Shown one piece after another: positions 62,138-64,000 of a DNA stretch of 64,000 nucleotides. Position numbers and translations under genes: made by a program. The DNA lies in contig MKVT01000014.1 of NCBI GenBank assembly GCA_001898935.1, positions 248,001 to 312,000 of the forward strand. Reading direction: 5' to 3'. The notes under the pieces are model-generated. The model worked only from the letters and a program-made list of their open reading frames with translations. It made no database searches and had not been told where the DNA came from. How positions within the stretch are numbered: position 1 is the first letter of the stretch; each line of letters begins with the position of its first letter. The DNA comes from Paludibacter sp. 47-17. GTDB taxonomy: Bacteria; Bacteroidota; Bacteroidia; Bacteroidales; Paludibacteraceae.

Positions 62138-64000
62138 TTATCGGCCGGCCTGCTTTATATAATTCCGCAACTCGGCATTATATTCTTCGGCTTCCAACAA
62201 TTCTTCAATCGTGAGATGCAGCCGGTAGCGCCAGCTGTAGCGCGAATTGGAAGGAACATTGATACGTTCGTCGTGTGGATTTTCGCGACGCAAACGTTCC
62301 GAGATACTCAGTAAATCCTGAATCTGGAAAATCGACCACATCGCCGGCGAATACAAATGCTGCAACAAAATATCGCGGCAAATCCACCATTCGCAGAAAT
62401 AAGGCGCTTCGCCGTAATGCCCCAGCTGCTGATTGTAGAATCGCTGCGTCACGCCCCGGTCTTCTTCCCACCAGCCACGTATGGTGCTCATATCGTGGGT
62501 CGATGGACTCACCACCGACATATAGGGCGCATCGGCCGGATGAAAAAACTCGATCGTATTGGTCTTGGGCGCCCGCTGCACTTCCAGGCTCAATATCCCC
62601 GTTTCGTTCATCACACTGGTGACGCATGGAGTCATTAAACCGAGATCCTCGCCGCAAATCAGCATATTGGTTGCCCGCTTCAGCGCCGGGAGCTTCTCCA
62701 TGCCCGACTTATACCAATGGGCATCCTGCCTGCGGAAATAATAATCAACATACAATTCGTCGAGCTTAACACGGGTAGGGTCGTCGAGTTCGCGAAACGA
62801 GCTCAATGCCTGCATCCCGAATCGCGGGTAGAACTGCGTGCGATTGCTTCCTTCGGCTTCAAAAAACAAGACATTCGAAATCAAGTCGAACAATCCCCAC
62901 TTAATCTTTTCCGAAAACAAACCTTCGGCATACAGTTGCTCCACATCTTTTTGTGAAGTATACGGCACCTTCAGCCGTAGTACCCAGCCATCTTCAATCT
63001 GCAGACAATTGGCCTTTACCCACGAGGCATCGTCGCCAAACACTTCCCACAGAATATGATCGGTAATATAGGGCTTGCAGTAACGGTTGTAGTCGAACCA
63101 TACGCCCCGTTCGCCGAATTCGTTGATATGAACCGGCACCGAAGGATGCAAATGCCCCATAATCCCTTCCACCTGATCGATGGGGATTTGCCAGATACGG
63201 AAAAAACCGAGGATATGATCGACCCGGAAGGTATCGAAATAGAGCGACATCTGTGCAAACCGGCGCTTCCACCAATCGAAACCGGTACGCTGAATAGCCT
63301 CCCAGTTGTAGGTGGGCAATTCCCAGTTCTGCCCTTTCACAGCAAACATATCGGGCGGTGCACCCGCCTGTTTGTCGAGATGAAACAGTTCGGGATGAGC
63401 CCATGTGTCAGCCGAATTCCGGTTCACCCCAATCGGGATATCGCCTTTCAGCACTACTCCGTTGGCATGAGCATAGGCATGCGCGTCCGACAGTTGTAAA
63501 TGCAGGTGATACTGCATAAAGTAGTTCAGGTAAATTTCGTCGGCCAGTTCGCTTTCGGGAGCCGATAACGCTCTGATCACCTCGTCGTCGAACGAAGCAT
63601 ACTGCCCCCATTTCCTGTAATCGGAAGTACCGAACTTATCGCGCAGCACACAAAAAGCGGCATAGGGCATGAGCCAGTACTCGTTGTCGGCAATAAATTG
63701 CCGAAATGCTTTGTTCTTCTTGTATTTATCTTTCTGAAGCGTGTACACTTCACGGGCATAACGGAGCTTGAAATTCACCACCTCCAGAAATTCGACCAGC
63801 GGCTTTGCGTTCAGTTCGGGCTGAAGACGCTTATAATCGGCAGCCAGCCGGTTTCCGGCAGGCAGTTTACCCAGCGCGGGCAAATGCAGAAATAAAGGAT
63901 TAAGGGCAAAAGCAGTGATGGCGGCATAGGGAAGCACATCCTCGTCGGTATGTGTTCCGATGGTATCGTTGAGCGGTAACACCTGAATCAACTTCAACCC
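62138..64000 (-). CDS. malQ: 4-alpha-glucanotransferase (N-terminal part beyond window)
   Basis: 621 codons are visible; the frame is still open at the window edge (GLKLIQVLPLNDT is the start of the GH77 barrel). Disproportionates maltooligosaccharides in glycogen/starch metabolism. GH77 motifs: YFDTFRVDHILGFFRIW with the nucleophile Asp, LICGEDLGLMTP with the acid/base Glu, and SPSTHDMSTIRGWWEED with the third carboxylate. Bacteroidota forms usually carry starch-binding modules at the N-terminus, which would lie outside the window. Confidence 0.94.
   Translation of the reverse strand, partial: GLKLIQVLPLNDTIGTHTDEDVLPYAAITAFALNPLFLHLPALGKLPAGNRLAADYKRLQPELNAKPLVEFLEVVNFKLRYAREVYTLQKDKYKKNKAFRQFIADNEYWLMPYAAFCVLRDKFGTSDYRKWGQYASFDDEVIRALSAPESELADEIYLNYFMQYHLHLQLSDAHAYAHANGVVLKGDIPIGVNRNSADTWAHPELFHLDKQAGAPPDMFAVKGQNWELPTYNWEAIQRTGFDWWKRRFAQMSLYFDTFRVDHILGFFRIWQIPIDQVEGIMGHLHPSVPVHINEFGERGVWFDYNRYCKPYITDHILWEVFGDDASWVKANCLQIEDGWVLRLKVPYTSQKDVEQLYAEGLFSEKIKWGLFDLISNVLFFEAEGSNRTQFYPRFGMQALSSFRELDDPTRVKLDELYVDYYFRRQDAHWYKSGMEKLPALKRATNMLICGEDLGLMTPCVTSVMNETGILSLEVQRAPKTNTIEFFHPADAPYMSVVSPSTHDMSTIRGWWEEDRGVTQRFYNQQLGHYGEAPYFCEWWICRDILLQHLYSPAMWSIFQIQDLLSISERLRRENPHDERINVPSNSRYSWRYRLHLTIEELLEAEEYNAELRNYIKQAGR

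Noticed and set aside
1-64000. Insertion sequences, prophage, CRISPR arrays, rRNA and tRNA genes
   Set aside because: No transposase, integrase, phage or Cas genes, no regularly spaced repeats, and no cloverleaf or rRNA-like sequence was noticed on either strand.

Overview
This window is chromosomal DNA from a member of Bacteroidota, most likely the order Bacteroidales. Evidence: many genes are preceded by the phylum's -7 element TAnnTTTG, in a few cases with a TTG/TTTG about 19-21 bp upstream. Shine-Dalgarno sequences are mostly absent. The window also has type IX secretion (T9SS) sorting domains, a PorE-like protein, an archaeal-type prolyl-tRNA synthetase, and families typical of the group (DUF4301, DUF6340-like, PorT-like barrels). 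I see no rRNA, tRNA, CRISPR array, insertion sequence or prophage. Coding density is high and no gene looks frameshifted. Two genes are cut by the window edges.

Layout. 1-4 kb: a T9SS cargo protein, a LysM/periplasmic-binding-fold protein, an outer-membrane barrel and cytidine deaminase. 4-16 kb: housekeeping genes (proS; asnA-hisIE-ftsE-zinc ribbon; a DUF1015 gene, porE-like, thyA and folA run; a secreted GH53 galactanase; metK). The metK leader carries what I read as a SAM-II riboswitch directly after its promoter. 16-25 kb: sodB, a SPOR lipoprotein, a ZIP transporter, an OsmC protein, and an RND efflux operon (tetR-tolC-mfp-rnd-PII-like). 25-36 kb: peptidases, an rRNA methyltransferase, a metallo-hydrolase, yebC, and infC-rpmI-rplT, with infC apparently starting at an ATA codon. 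36-40.5 kb: a sulfane-sulfur/redox cluster (SQR-like oxidoreductase, CoA-disulfide reductase with two rhodanese domains, thioredoxin-thioredoxin reductase fusion).

40.7-47.8 kb: a T9SS-exported endonuclease, then an operon of TonB-dependent receptor, beta-helix lipoprotein and metallophosphatase. The operon is preceded by five tandem 11-bp units resembling a Pho box, which suggests a phosphate-starvation scavenging module.

47.8-50 kb holds the most novel-looking locus: an ArsM-like methyltransferase, an unannotated 33-residue peptide with five cysteines, and a radical SAM/SPASM maturase whose TTG start overlaps the peptide stop codon. A membrane AraC-type regulator is divergent from it, and the two promoters face each other through an 8+8 bp inverted repeat. 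This looks like a compact RiPP-type or arsenic/thiol-related system that I do not recognise.

51-56 kb: an export-like cluster (outer-membrane barrel, MMPL/RND transporter, LolA-like protein, DUF2141 protein). 56-64 kb: rpsF-rpsR-rplI, a YyaL-type protein, uvrB, a PspC protein and the C-terminal part of 4-alpha-glucanotransferase.
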